Source of the DNA: Marinobacter flavimaris
GTDB lineage: Bacteria > Pseudomonadota > Gammaproteobacteria > Pseudomonadales > Oleiphilaceae
Reading direction: 5' to 3'
Assembly (NCBI RefSeq): GCF_002933295.1
Contig: NZ_PSSW01000006.1
Span: 124,001 to 188,000, forward strand
Length of the DNA stretch: 64,000 bases
How positions within the stretch are numbered: the stretch's first letter is position 1; the number at the start of each line of letters is the position of its first letter. The position numbers and the translations under genes were made by a program. The notes below the pieces were generated by a model. The model ran no database searches, was not told where the DNA came from, and saw only the letters and a list, made by a program, of their open reading frames with translations. Below are positions 8,271 to 17,834 of this stretch, piece after piece.

Positions 8271-9191
8271 TCAGTAGATCGCTGCCGCACCCTCTGGCCT
8301 GCTCTTGAAGCGCTTGTGCAGCCAGAGGTACTGATCGGGTTGCTCGCGAACGGTGGCTTCAATGAAACGGTTCCAGACTTTGGCGTCCTGTTCCGGATGT
8401 TCGCCGAAGGACTCCTGAATCGGAGAGAACACCACCCGGTAACTGCCATCGGGCATTCGCAGGTGACTCACGCAGATAACGGCGGCGCCGGATTCCCGGG
8501 CAATGTAGCTCGGCGACGTAATACAGCCGGCACTGACCCCGAAAAAGGGCACAAACACCTCCGACTTGTTGCCGAAATCCTGATCACAGGCGAACCAGAC
8601 CTGCCCCCCTTCCTTAAGAAACGACAACATGGGTCTGATCTGACGCTTGGTGAAGGGCCGGATACCAAAATGGCGTCGGCGGCCGCGTTCGATCATACGG
8701 TCGATCACCGGGTTGTTGTTGGGGCGATACATGTAACCCGGCTTCTCGAGCTTGCAGGCAATCAAGGGCAGTGCAAAATCAAAAATACTGTAGTGACCAC
8801 CGATCAGCAACACACCCTTGCCGCGTCGTTTCGCTTCTTCGAGGTGCTCGGTGCCATATACCGAGGCGCTTTCGCAATAGGGAGTCATATCCCGCCACCA
8901 GGCATGAACGCTTTCCAGAACGCCACGCGCCGAGGCCACAAAGGCATCCTCAACCAGTTGGCGACGGGTTGCTTCATCCAGATCCGGCATGCAGGCGGCG
9001 AGATTGGCGTCCGCAACCCTGGCCCGGGATCGCATTTTTCTGGAAAGCAGCCTCCCCAGCCAGCGACCAAAGCGCTGCTTCAGTCCCATGGGAAGAAATG
9101 AGAAAAGCCAGAGCAGGAAGACCAGAGCCCAGGCCCCCCAAAAAGCGGGATGCCAGAGAGCGCGTTTTCTACTTTTTCTACCGGAGGCCAT
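8271..9191 (-). CDS. lysophospholipid / lipid A-type acyltransferase (LpxL/LpxM superfamily)
   Basis: 306 residues from the ATG at 9191 (an in-frame extension upstream lacks support). A single membrane anchor at about residues 20-36 precedes the acyltransferase domain, which carries the HX4D catalytic motif GGHYSIFDFAL (H133, D138), then GYMYRPNNNPVIDRMIERGR and a PVWFACDQDFG-like region. The family transfers secondary acyl chains to Kdo-lipid A or to related lysolipids at the inner membrane. It is shorter than some LpxL proteins and stands alone, so lauroyl versus myristoyl specificity cannot be assigned. Divergent from mltF. Confidence 0.85.
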   Translation of the reverse strand: MASGRKSRKRALWHPAFWGAWALVFLLWLFSFLPMGLKQRFGRWLGRLLSRKMRSRARVADANLAACMPDLDEATRRQLVEDAFVASARGVLESVHAWWRDMTPYCESASVYGTEHLEEAKRRGKGVLLIGGHYSIFDFALPLIACKLEKPGYMYRPNNNPVIDRMIERGRRRHFGIRPFTKRQIRPMLSFLKEGGQVWFACDQDFGNKSEVFVPFFGVSAGCITSPSYIARESGAAVICVSHLRMPDGSYRVVFSPIQESFGEHPEQDAKVWNRFIEATVREQPDQYLWLHKRFKSRPEGAAAIY

Positions 9192-9385
9192 ACAACGATC
9201 GCCTGTGATCTGTAATAAGGAAGGGGTCGGTAAGCCTGACACATTCTCCGCTGGCGGGATACTTGAGATCCTCATGGGCCTTGTTGGCCCAAAAGGGGAT
9301 CCAATTCCGGAATTCAGGAGTATGGTTTACAGGAGATACGCGTTTATACGTAGAAATCATCCTAAAAGACAGGAAATTCCTCGCT

Positions 9386-10762
9386 ATGTCCCGATGGAAG
9401 TTCGCCCCCGGCATTCTTATCCTGCCGCTCGTATTCGCCGGCTGCAGTGAAAATAACAGCCAACAGACGACAACACAGCCGACAGCAGAGCTCAAACCAC
9501 CGTCGGAAACCGGGACTCTCAAGGTCGCCACCCGCAATGGCTCCACCACCTATTACCTGGATCGCCACGAAAATCCTGTCGGTCCCGAGCATGCGCTGAT
9601 CAGCGCCTACGCCGAACAGCGTGGCTGGGAGGTGGAATGGACCATGCTGGAATCCACCAGCGAAGTTCTGGCTGCGCTGGAATCCGGCAATACCCACCTG
9701 GCGGCAGCCGGGCTGACCCATCTGGCCTCCCGGGATGAGCGTTTCGCCCGGGGCCCGGCCCACACCGAGATTACCGAACAACTGGTCTGCCATCGCGATG
9801 CACGCCCCATGCCCCGGAAGCCCGAAGACATCCCGGGCACCGATATTGTCGTGACTGCCGGCTCCAGCTATGCCGAAACCCTGAACAAGCTCAATGAGCA
9901 ACACCCGGGCATCGGGTTTCGGGAAGATGCAGACCGCACCACAGAAGTGATTCTCTCGGATGTCGCGGAACAGGACGTCGGCTGCACCGTGGCCGATTCC
10001 AACATTGTTCAGGTAATGCGCCGGCACTTCCCGCATCTGGAAGTGGCAATGACGCTCACAGAAGGCCGGAATCTGGGCTGGTACCTGCCCATGGGCTCGG
10101 AAGATCTTGGCTCGGATGCCCACGAGTGGATGAACAGCGTGGATGGCGATGAAGCCATCGGCCTGATGGAAAACCGCTACTATTCCTACATCGGTGATTT
10201 CGATTTTGTCGATCTGCGGGCACTGAACCGTCGGATTGAGGATCGGCTACCCGAGTTCATTGATGAATTCCGGGAAGCCGAGGCCAAAACCGGGATGCCC
10301 GCAGACCTTCTGGCCGCCCTGTCTTACCAGGAGTCCCATTGGGACCCGGCAGCAAAATCTCCCACCGGCGTCCGGGGCATCATGATGCTGACCCGACGAA
10401 CCGCCGAATCACTGGGTGTGACCAACCGGCTGGACCCGGAGGCTGCCATTGATGGCGGAGCACGTTACCTGGCCGACCGGCACCGCCGCCTGCCAGAGAC
10501 CATTCCGGAGCCAGACCGCACCTTCCTGGCGCTGGCCAGCTACAACATCGGCCGGGGCCATCTGCTGGATGCCCGTGCGCTGGCCCGGACCCTGAACAAG
10601 AATCCGGACTCCTGGCAGGAAATGACCGAGGTTTTACCCCTCAAGGCTGACAAGCGATACTACCCCAGCACCCGTTACGGGTACGCCCGTGGCTACGAGC
10701 CGGTGCACTACGTGCAGCGCATCCGCAACTACCGGGACGTCATACGTTCGGCCTTTGAATGA
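9386..10762 (+). CDS. mltF: membrane-bound lytic murein transglycosylase F
   Basis: 458 residues from the ATG at 9386. A lipoprotein signal with lipobox LVFAGC comes first. Next is a SBP_bac_3-type module (about residues 40-270, beginning TLKVATRNGSTTYYLD) and then a C-terminal SLT catalytic domain with ALSYQESHWDPAAKSPTGVRG, in which E316 is the predicted catalytic acid, and AIDGGARYL and LASYNIGRGHL motifs. This is the MltF arrangement: the enzyme cleaves peptidoglycan glycan strands to 1,6-anhydromuropeptides at the outer membrane, with a sensory module. It ends one base before the convergent monooxygenase stop codon. Confidence 0.95.
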   Translation: MSRWKFAPGILILPLVFAGCSENNSQQTTTQPTAELKPPSETGTLKVATRNGSTTYYLDRHENPVGPEHALISAYAEQRGWEVEWTMLESTSEVLAALESGNTHLAAAGLTHLASRDERFARGPAHTEITEQLVCHRDARPMPRKPEDIPGTDIVVTAGSSYAETLNKLNEQHPGIGFREDADRTTEVILSDVAEQDVGCTVADSNIVQVMRRHFPHLEVAMTLTEGRNLGWYLPMGSEDLGSDAHEWMNSVDGDEAIGLMENRYYSYIGDFDFVDLRALNRRIEDRLPEFIDEFREAEAKTGMPADLLAALSYQESHWDPAAKSPTGVRGIMMLTRRTAESLGVTNRLDPEAAIDGGARYLADRHRRLPETIPEPDRTFLALASYNIGRGHLLDARALARTLNKNPDSWQEMTEVLPLKADKRYYPSTRYGYARGYEPVHYVQRIRNYRDVIRSAFE

Positions 10763-12289
10763 TCAGGTCCCAAACAGGGCCGAGCGCAAAGGCCGCAGGA
10801 AACCACCGGATTCTTTTTGGCTTGCGTGGGTCCGCTTGCCGTCGAATTCCAGGTAGCCATCCTCAATTGGCTCAAAGCGCAGGATTTTCACATCTTCCAG
10901 GTAATTCTGGGACGACTTCCAGGGCCCGTGGGTACCCTGGCGGGGGAGACGATCAGCGGCGCGGTTGATGTAGCCGGCATTGAGGGACCCCAGGACGGTG
11001 TCGTCGCCGCGACTGTTTTCGGTGTCCCGTGCCACCACGGTGCGATAGCCCCGCTTGTCCATGAGGTTCATCAGCCGGCACAGATACTCGGCGGCAATAT
11101 CCACCTTCAGGGTCCAGGAGATGTTGGTGTAGCCGAAAATCATGCCGGCATTGGGCACGCCCTCCACCATCACGTTCTTGTAGATGACTTTGTCTTTCAT
11201 CACCACTTCTTCACCATCCACCGTCGGTCGGATACCTCCCAGCATCTGGATATCCAGGCCGGTTGCCGGAATGATGATGTCGGCCGCGAGTTCCTCGCCG
11301 GATTTCAGGTGGATGCCGGTTTCCGTGAAGCGATCAATATGATCCGTGGCGATGGCGGCCTTGCCCGCTTTCATGGCCTGGAAAAGATCCCCGTCTTTCA
11401 CCACACACAGGCGCTGGTCCCAGGGATTGTAATCGGGGGTGAAATGCCGCATGTCGGCGGTGTCGCCAACCTTGCGCTTGATAATGCTCAGGAAAAGCCG
11501 ACGCATGAACTGCGGGCTCTTTCTGGAACGCTGGTATAGAAAACGGGAGATGGCAATATTCCGGGCCCGGGTCAGCCGGTAGGCGGTTTTCTCGGGCAAT
11601 ATTTTCTGCAGGGCCAGAGTCAGCTTGTCGGTGGAGGGCAACGGCATCAGATAGGTGGGTGAGCGTTGGAGCATGGTTACATGCGCGGCCTTCTCCGCCA
11701 TGGTCGGCACCAGGGTGATCGCGGTTGCGCCGCTGCCAATGACCACCACCTTCTTGCCCGTATAGTCGAGATCCTCCGGCCAGTGCTGCGGGTGCACAAT
11801 CTGGCCACGGAAATCACTTTCGCCGGGGAAGTCCGGTTTGTAGCCCTGATCATAATTGTAGTAGCCGGTACAACCGACCATAAAGTTGGCGGTGTAGTGC
11901 TCGGTTTCGCCGGTTTCTTCGTTCAGGGCCGTGAGTTTCCAGCATTTGTCGACGCCCGACCAGTCCGCCGTTTTGACGGCCAGGCCAAAGCGAATGTGGC
12001 GCTCAACGTCGTGTTCCCTCGCGGTCTCCGCCACATAATTCTTGATCGACGCACCATCCGCCAGCACCTTGCCACCAGTCCAGGGGCGGAAGTTGTAGCC
12101 GAAGGTGAACATGTCCGAATCCGAGCGGATACCCGGGTAACGGAACAGGTCCCAGGTGCCACCCAGGGACTGTCGGCGCTCAAGGATGGCAAATGACTTC
12201 CCCGGGCACTCACTTTTCAGATGACACGCCATGCCAATACCGGAAACGCCGGCGCCGATGATCAGTACATCGAAATGCTGGTTACTCAT
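10763..12289 (-). CDS. almA: flavin-containing monooxygenase, AlmA-like
   Basis: 508 residues. FAD-binding motif DVLIIGAGVSGIGMACHL at the N-terminus, GGTWDLFRYPGIRSDSD characteristic of the Baeyer-Villiger/AlmA group, the fingerprint DFRGQIVHPQHWPEDLDYTG, and a second dinucleotide motif VVVIGSGATAITLVP for NADPH. Overall wording is very close to what I recall of Acinetobacter AlmA, the monooxygenase for long-chain n-alkanes, also reported from marine hydrocarbon degraders. The name rests on that resemblance; a Baeyer-Villiger activity on ketones is the alternative. Intergenic distance to the upstream membrane-protein gene is 155 bp, so co-transcription is uncertain. Confidence 0.85.
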   Translation of the reverse strand: MSNQHFDVLIIGAGVSGIGMACHLKSECPGKSFAILERRQSLGGTWDLFRYPGIRSDSDMFTFGYNFRPWTGGKVLADGASIKNYVAETAREHDVERHIRFGLAVKTADWSGVDKCWKLTALNEETGETEHYTANFMVGCTGYYNYDQGYKPDFPGESDFRGQIVHPQHWPEDLDYTGKKVVVIGSGATAITLVPTMAEKAAHVTMLQRSPTYLMPLPSTDKLTLALQKILPEKTAYRLTRARNIAISRFLYQRSRKSPQFMRRLFLSIIKRKVGDTADMRHFTPDYNPWDQRLCVVKDGDLFQAMKAGKAAIATDHIDRFTETGIHLKSGEELAADIIIPATGLDIQMLGGIRPTVDGEEVVMKDKVIYKNVMVEGVPNAGMIFGYTNISWTLKVDIAAEYLCRLMNLMDKRGYRTVVARDTENSRGDDTVLGSLNAGYINRAADRLPRQGTHGPWKSSQNYLEDVKILRFEPIEDGYLEFDGKRTHASQKESGGFLRPLRSALFGT

Positions 12290-12444
12290 TGCCTGTCCTC
12301 TCGGATTCCAGTCCGCTTTTTATAATCAATGGCCTGGAATCAAGATAGCTCAGGCTGCGCTGGTCGGGAATTGGCCAAAGTGGTCCCTGCCCCTGGTTGT
12401 TTCAGTCAGTCTCGAGATGCGAAACCGCCGACCCGCAACGCCGT

Positions 12445-12993
12445 TCAACTCCCGGGCGTGAAATCGGGGTATTTCTTCTGCAGCCGATAGAGCCTGATGA
12501 TGGTGATGATGTTGGTGACCAGCACCATACCCTCGGCCAGGGTGCCACCCAGGGAGCCGATCACGATGTTGTTGAGCATCCAGGCCAGTGCTGCCAGTCC
12601 AAGGATGATACGCAGGGGAATACCCCGGAGCATGAACATGCCAACGGTGCCGAAAACCGCGGCAGCCAGGGGGAACACGTCGGTGATCGATTTCCAGGTC
12701 GCCCAGGCAACCACCAGATTGACCGCCAGCATGCCCAGCATGATGGGCCAGTTGCCCTGGTATTTGCGGGCCAGGGTAATGCGCAGGATCACCAGTACCG
12801 TCAGTGCCGATGCCGTCCAGCTCTCGAAAAACGCAAACATCAGGGCAAAGGCAACGTTGGCGGAAATCAGCAGCACCATCAGCCGGTCGTCGTTCTTGTT
12901 GGCGAAGCCGGCAATGCAGAAACCCAGCGCAACAAGACCGCACACCTGGCCCAGCCCCTCGGCGAGGGTCATATCCGCGATAAATTCAGTCAT
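12445..12993 (-). CDS. YgjV-family inner membrane protein
   Basis: 182 residues with about six hydrophobic helices and short loops. The pattern VCGLVALGFCIAGFANKNDDRLM, MFAFFESWTASALTVLVILR, then AAAVFGTVGMFMLRGIPLRI fits the Imp-YgjV family of small membrane proteins found widely in gammaproteobacteria. No catalytic motif is apparent and the function is unknown. Transcribed in the same direction as the downstream almA-like gene. Confidence 0.8.
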   Translation of the reverse strand: MTEFIADMTLAEGLGQVCGLVALGFCIAGFANKNDDRLMVLLISANVAFALMFAFFESWTASALTVLVILRITLARKYQGNWPIMLGMLAVNLVVAWATWKSITDVFPLAAAVFGTVGMFMLRGIPLRIILGLAALAWMLNNIVIGSLGGTLAEGMVLVTNIITIIRLYRLQKKYPDFTPGS

Positions 12994-13138
12994 TGTTCAA
13001 CGGTGTATCTGTTTGTTGCCATAACGGAAATGCCTTCTCCCCGGAAAAGGCTTCAGCCTGTCATAATTACCGGAACTGAGCCACGGAGCACCGTGTGCCA
13101 AAGTAATTCGCACCTTTGAGCCAGGACTGTCCCCGACC

Positions 13139-14173
13139 ATGAAAACCGTATTCTCTCCCCTGCACAGCCGCCGACATGTCAAAACCGAACTGGACGGCGG
13201 ACTGCTGATCGAGCCCCACGAGAAGCCTTCCCGTGCCGAAACCATCCTGGCACGGGTGAAGGATCAGGCCCTTGGAGAGATTCTGGAACCGGAAGAATTC
13301 GGTCTGGAACCCGTCAAACGGGTGCACACGGCCGAGTATGTGGCTTTCCTGGAAACCTGCTGGCAGGAATGGCTGGCGGCCGGCAAACCAGGGGAAGCCA
13401 TCCCGGCGGTCTGGGCCGGGCGCGGCATGCGCCATCGGCTGCCGAAAGACATCGACGGCCGGCTGGGCTACTACAGCTTTGCGGCAGAGACCTCGATTTC
13501 AGACGGCACCTGGGAAGCCGCCCGGGCATCAGCCAATGTGGCCCTGACCGCCCAGAAACTGGTGGCCGGGGGTGAACGTGCCGCCTTTGCCCTGTGCCGG
13601 CCACCCGGACACCATGCCCACGCCGATCTGTTCGGCGGTTACTGTTTCTTCAACAATGCCGCCATCGTGGCCCAGGCCTTTCGTGACCAGGGCTATGGCA
13701 AGGTCGCCGTGCTGGATGTGGACTTCCACCACGGCAACGGCACCCAGGCGATTTTCTACGATCGCAACGACGTGCTGACCATCAGCCTGCATGGCGATCC
13801 GGACCTGGTGTTCCCGCATTTTCTCGGTTTTGAAGATGAGACCGGCGAGGGCGTCGGCGAAGGCTACAACCTGAATATGGTCTACCCGCCCAACACCCCC
13901 TACAGCGTCTGGAGTGAGGGGCTGGAGAAGGCCTGCGAGCGGATCCAGGCATTCCAGCCGGACGCCCTGGTGGTCGCCCTGGGTGTTGATACCTTCGAAG
14001 AAGACCCGATTTCGTTCTTCAAGCTGACGTCCGGCGATTACCTGACCCTGGGCCAGAGACTTGCCCGGCTTGGACTACCAACCGTCTTTACCATGGAAGG
14101 CGGTTACGACGTCGATGCCATCGGCGTCAATGCGGTCAACGTCATGCAGGGGTTCGACCGGGCTGCAGGCTGA
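13139..14173 (+). CDS. acetylpolyamine amidohydrolase (class II histone-deacetylase fold)
   Basis: 344 residues, the family length. Strong landmarks are KTELDGGLLIEP near the start, CRPPGHHAHADLFGGYCFFNNAA (the paired catalytic histidines), VLDVDFHHGNGTQAIFY (zinc ligands Asp and His), and LGVDTFEEDPISFFKLT (third zinc ligand Asp). The last motif is close to Mycoplana acetylpolyamine amidohydrolase, so this is a zinc-dependent deacetylase of acetylated polyamines such as acetylputrescine. It would recycle polyamines or feed them into catabolism. Monocistronic; it ends one base before the convergent rlmE gene. Confidence 0.93.
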   Translation: MKTVFSPLHSRRHVKTELDGGLLIEPHEKPSRAETILARVKDQALGEILEPEEFGLEPVKRVHTAEYVAFLETCWQEWLAAGKPGEAIPAVWAGRGMRHRLPKDIDGRLGYYSFAAETSISDGTWEAARASANVALTAQKLVAGGERAAFALCRPPGHHAHADLFGGYCFFNNAAIVAQAFRDQGYGKVAVLDVDFHHGNGTQAIFYDRNDVLTISLHGDPDLVFPHFLGFEDETGEGVGEGYNLNMVYPPNTPYSVWSEGLEKACERIQAFQPDALVVALGVDTFEEDPISFFKLTSGDYLTLGQRLARLGLPTVFTMEGGYDVDAIGVNAVNVMQGFDRAAG

Positions 14174-14174
14174 A

Positions 14175-14795
14175 TCAGCCCTTGAAGCCCTTGCCGAGGA
14201 TGTAGACTTCCCGGGAGCGGGAGCGGGAGGAATCCGGCTTGCGCACCACAACCTTGTCGAAGACAGCACGGACCGATTTCAGGTACTCATCGTACCCTTC
14301 GCCCTGAAACACCTTGGCCAGGAAGCTGCCTTTGGGCTTGAGTACCTGGCTTGCCATGTCCAGGGCCAGTTCCACCAGGTACATGGAAGCGGCCTGGTCG
14401 GCAACGGTCACGCCGCTGATGTTCGGCGCCATGTCGGAAATCACCACGTCCACCGGGTCATCGCCCAGGGTGGCCATGATCGACTCGAACACATCGTTCT
14501 CGGTGAAATCACCCTGGATAAAATCCACGCCGGCAATGGCATCCATGGGCAGGATGTCGGAGGCAATCACGCGGCCCTTGTGGCCCACCAGTTTGGCCGC
14601 CACCTGGGACCAGCCACCGGGGGCGGAACCCAGATCCACCACCACCATGTTAGGGTGGATCAGCCGGTCCTTCTTGTTGATTTCAAGAAGCTTGTAACTG
14701 GCACGTGAGCGGTAGCCGTCCACCTGCGCCTGTTTCACGAAGGGGTCGTTTACGTGCTCTTCAAGCCAGCGGTTACTGCTTTTGGATCGGGCCAT
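14175..14795 (-). CDS. rlmE: 23S rRNA (uridine-2552-2'-O) methyltransferase
   Basis: 206 residues matching RlmE/FtsJ throughout: [17 protein letters not shown] at the N-terminus, the SAM-binding motif [26 protein letters not shown] with the catalytic Asp, and a [12 protein letters not shown] segment. It methylates U2552 in the A loop of 23S rRNA and supports 50S assembly. In most gammaproteobacteria rlmE lies between yhbY and ftsH; neither is adjacent here. The start ATG is followed by the expected [14 protein letters not shown]. Confidence 0.97.
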   Translation of the reverse strand: MARSKSSNRWLEEHVNDPFVKQAQVDGYRSRASYKLLEINKKDRLIHPNMVVVDLGSAPGGWSQVAAKLVGHKGRVIASDILPMDAIAGVDFIQGDFTENDVFESIMATLGDDPVDVVISDMAPNISGVTVADQAASMYLVELALDMASQVLKPKGSFLAKVFQGEGYDEYLKSVRAVFDKVVVRKPDSSRSRSREVYILGKGFKG

Positions 14796-14951
14796 GGGGT
14801 CTCTTCAAAACGGGAAAACCAGGCGCTAATTGTACGTGCCGCGCCGGGCGGCGGCAAAATCCTGACAACCGGGCCGGCCACACGTACAATCCGGCCAGCA
14901 TCCTGTGATTTTTCAGAACCCACCAAGCCCACCTGACGGGAGACCGCCCTC

Positions 14952-15680
14952 GTGAATCTGGCCGACATCAAAAAGCTGCACCAGAAAAAGTACCGGCAGT
15001 CGTTTGGCCACTACCTCGTTGAGGGCGAGCACCTGGTTCTTGAGCTGCAGAAAGCCGCGGCCCGCCAACCTGCTCTTGAAGCCTCGGAGCTCTACGCCAC
15101 CAGCGCCTATGAGCACTGGCAAAGCCCGTTCAGAACCCATGCCATCAGCGATCGCCAGATGGCACAGCTCGCCGACACCCGGACACCCCAGGGGATTCTT
15201 GCGGTGGTGCCCATGCCGGAGCGCCCGGCTGAACCGGTGCCCGGGGAAAAAACGATTTACCTGCATGAGGTTCAGGACCCCGGCAACCTCGGTACGATAC
15301 TGCGCACCCTCGCCTGGTTCGGCGGTTTCCGATGTCTGCTGAGCCCGGGCAGTGTCGACCCCTTCAACCCGAAGGTAGTGCGAGCCAGCATGGGGGCGCT
15401 CTTTCACGTCCCTCTTGAAACCGACGTTGCTCTGACAAGCCTTCCCGACCGATACCAGAGCCTGGCCTGCCTCGACCTCAATGGCGGTTCGATGGCATCC
15501 CGGGGCTTCAGGGAACACGACTGTTATCTGTTCGGCAACGAGGCCCGGGGCGTGCCGCGGGAGGCCCTCAATCAATTGAAGGCGGTGTCGTACAGCATTC
15601 AAGGCCAGGGGCAGATCGAGTCCCTGAACCTGGCCTCAGCGGTGAATATGTGCACCTACGAATTAATGCGGGACCTTTAG
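14952..15680 (+). CDS. TrmH/SpoU-family RNA 2'-O-methyltransferase
   Basis: 242 residues from a GTG start at 14952 with a GGGAG site upstream. The N-terminal part (DIKKLHQKKYRQSFGHYLVEGEHLV) is the substrate-binding L30e-like domain seen in rRNA guanosine methyltransferases. The C-terminal part is the knotted SPOUT domain with motif 1 HEVQDPGNLGTILRTLAWFG, motif 2 CYLFGNEARGVP and motif 3 IESLNLASAVNM. It should methylate the 2'-OH of an rRNA or tRNA nucleotide; which one is not evident. Divergent from rlmE. Confidence 0.92.
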   Translation: MNLADIKKLHQKKYRQSFGHYLVEGEHLVLELQKAAARQPALEASELYATSAYEHWQSPFRTHAISDRQMAQLADTRTPQGILAVVPMPERPAEPVPGEKTIYLHEVQDPGNLGTILRTLAWFGGFRCLLSPGSVDPFNPKVVRASMGALFHVPLETDVALTSLPDRYQSLACLDLNGGSMASRGFREHDCYLFGNEARGVPREALNQLKAVSYSIQGQGQIESLNLASAVNMCTYELMRDL

Positions 15681-15790
15681 ACTGCAAACCCCATGCTCTG
15701 AGCACTTTCCCCAATCGTTCTGGCGGAAACCGCCATTGCCTGTGCATTGCCAATTGAGCACGATCAGAGTCTGATCCCGAGACCGGACTG

Positions 15791-16465
15791 ATGACTATGG
15801 AACGCTATCTCCAGCCCACCGCTTTTTTTGACTATGACCATCCCCGGCTGCAGGCCTGGATCGAGTCAGAGCTGGAGGGAGTTCCTGATGAGCCGGTGGA
15901 GCAGATCAAGGCGCTCTATCTCGCTGTTCGTGACAGCATCAGCTACAACCCCTACGTATTCCGGACCGATGCCAACACGTTCAGTGCCAGCTACGCTCTG
16001 GAAAGCGGCGAAACCTACTGCATCCCAAAGGCGGTTCTCCTGGGCGCGGCAGCTCGCTCGATTGGCGTTCCCAGCCGCCTCGGCCTGGCCGATGTACGCA
16101 ACCATCTCTCAAGCCCGAAACTGATCGAATGGCTGCGGTCGGACATTTTCCGTATGCACGGGTATATCGAGCTGTTCCTGAATGGCCAATGGGTGAAGGC
16201 GACGCCGGCGTTCAATCGGCAACTGTGCGAGCTGATGAAGGTGGAGCCGCTGGAATTCGATGGGGTGCACGATTCCATGTTCCAGGAGTACACCGAGGAT
16301 GGCCACGCGCACATGGAATATGTGAACGACCACGGCCTGTTCGACGACGTGCCCCATGAGTTTATCGTCTCTGGTGTCCGGGCGGCCTACAGTCATCTCT
16401 TTGCCGAAGAAGAGGAGCCTGAAGCTCCGAAAGGCAGTCTGGTGCAGGATATATCGAGCCCCTAG
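15791..16465 (+). CDS. transglutaminase-like protein
   Basis: 224 residues starting at the ATG at 15791 (a second ATG two codons later is possible; no strong ribosome site). The core is the transglutaminase/cysteine-protease fold: ESGETYCIPKAVLLGAAARSIGVPSRLG carries the nucleophilic Cys, and RMHGYIELFLNGQWVKATPAFN carries the His. The position of the usual catalytic Asp appears to be Thr in ATPAFN, as in several bacterial members. It has no signal peptide, so it is probably cytoplasmic. Substrate unknown; hydrolase activity is more likely than crosslinking. Confidence 0.82.
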   Translation: MTMERYLQPTAFFDYDHPRLQAWIESELEGVPDEPVEQIKALYLAVRDSISYNPYVFRTDANTFSASYALESGETYCIPKAVLLGAAARSIGVPSRLGLADVRNHLSSPKLIEWLRSDIFRMHGYIELFLNGQWVKATPAFNRQLCELMKVEPLEFDGVHDSMFQEYTEDGHAHMEYVNDHGLFDDVPHEFIVSGVRAAYSHLFAEEEEPEAPKGSLVQDISSP

Positions 16466-16489
16466 AGCCTGCTCGAATCCGCGAAGGCC

Positions 16490-17644
16490 TTATTCTCTGC
16501 TCGCTACCGAGCCCGTTTCCTGCCTTGCCAGCGCTCCAGTGATCGCATCCAGCACGGCATCCGGATCAGGCACGGCCTTCGCAGTCTCAGTCTCGCCAAC
16601 ACGGCTGAACTGCCGGAAATCCACACTGCTCCAATTCTCCGGATCCGCAATGCGCTGTACCTGATCAATATTGTCACGGGTTGCCGGTTCCAGCTTGTAG
16701 CGGAACACATAATCCGGTGACATATCATCGAAATCCCGGCCATGGTGATAATCATGCAGCAGGAGCAAGGCAAGCCCACCACCCATGAAATGCCGGCCCA
16801 GGCTGACCAGCAACTCCCCGGACCGGATTTTATCCAGGGCTTCGGGTTGCCAGTCGACACTGCCCACCAGCAGATCCTGCCCCGGGACCCGGCCGGCATT
16901 CCGGGCAGCTTCAATGGCCCCCAGTGCCATGCCATCGCTGGCGCTCCATATGGAAACAGTCTCCGGATAGCGTTTCAGCAGGACTTCCGTTTTTTCACGG
17001 GCCAGGGCTCCGCTCCAGTTGGCGTACACCAGTTGCATAAGCTCGCTGCGCTGCTGGACCGCAGCCGCCAGCAGCCCTCCATTCCTGTCCTTGGTGGCAG
17101 ACGAATCAAGGGTTCCCGAGAGAGCGACCATGGGAATACTGGGGCCGGAGGCCAGCCCCAATTGTTCGGCCTGTTTGCCCAGCAGCGTTACCAGAGAACG
17201 GCCGGCGGCAATATTGTCCGGCGAAAGATGGCCGAGCCAGCCCGACAAGACACTTCGGGGCATACCGATGCTGGCTCGAGCGGCGTCAGGCACATCGGTA
17301 TTGAAGGTAAACGTCTTTACACCGGCCCCATCCGCGAGCCTGAGCATGGATTCGGTAACATGCTCCTTGCACATGAACAGCAGGTAGTCCGGCTTCTCTT
17401 CACGGCTCAGCACGTCCTTCGCCATGCGAAGGTAGCTGAATCGATGACTCTCCCGATCGTATTGAACCTCCAGGTCAACCTCGAGATCCTCCGCTACTGC
17501 CTCCATGAAACCGGCCACCAGTTGCCAGAAACGAGAGTCGTCCGGGGAAAGAAAAACAACGCTTGGTCGGGTGCCGGCGTCTGCCAAAGGACCTGTAAAC
17601 AGGAGCAGGAAACCGATGAGGAAGCGGGCTGGAAAGGACTTCAT
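16490..17644 (-). CDS. periplasmic sugar-type binding protein (Peripla_BP_4-like), solitary
   Basis: 384 residues. A signal peptide ends near ADA/GTR. The mature protein has the two-lobed type I periplasmic-binding fold: VVFLSPDDSRFWQLVAGFMEAVAEDL, DYLLFMCKEHVTESMLRLADGAGVKTFTFNTD, and IWSASDGMALGAIEAARNAGRVPGQDLLVGSVDW resemble ribose/LuxP-like proteins. No permease or ATPase lies next to it, so it may serve a distant transporter or present a ligand to a membrane sensor kinase or cyclase. Convergent with the transglutaminase-like gene. Confidence 0.85.
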   Translation of the reverse strand: MKSFPARFLIGFLLLFTGPLADAGTRPSVVFLSPDDSRFWQLVAGFMEAVAEDLEVDLEVQYDRESHRFSYLRMAKDVLSREEKPDYLLFMCKEHVTESMLRLADGAGVKTFTFNTDVPDAARASIGMPRSVLSGWLGHLSPDNIAAGRSLVTLLGKQAEQLGLASGPSIPMVALSGTLDSSATKDRNGGLLAAAVQQRSELMQLVYANWSGALAREKTEVLLKRYPETVSIWSASDGMALGAIEAARNAGRVPGQDLLVGSVDWQPEALDKIRSGELLVSLGRHFMGGGLALLLLHDYHHGRDFDDMSPDYVFRYKLEPATRDNIDQVQRIADPENWSSVDFRQFSRVGETETAKAVPDPDAVLDAITGALARQETGSVASRE

Positions 17645-17779
17645 GTAATGAACAACCCTCTGGACGATCTGGCAACGTTCGCTTTCGCGGGGCCTAAGCT
17701 ACCGAGCTGTCGTGTAACAGACAAGCATAGATCCGTAACCAATGTCTCAGTTCGGGAGGGAATGTTCAGCGGAAACGAA

Positions 17780-17807
17780 AAAGGCACCGGATCGCTCCGG
17801 TGCCTTT
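17780..17807 (-). terminator. rho-independent terminator of ahpF
   Basis: Perfect 11-bp inverted repeat AAAGGCACCGG / CCGGTGCCTTT with a 6-nt loop. On the minus strand it runs into TTTTTCGTTTCC, about 28 bp beyond the ahpF stop. Confidence 0.88.
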
Positions 17808-17834
17808 CTCTCTAATCAGGCGGCGTTGAGTCGA

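Noticed and set aside
15722..15734. GGCGG-AAA-CCGCC after the SpoU methyltransferase gene as a terminator
   Set aside because: The stem is only 5 bp and lacks a U tract.
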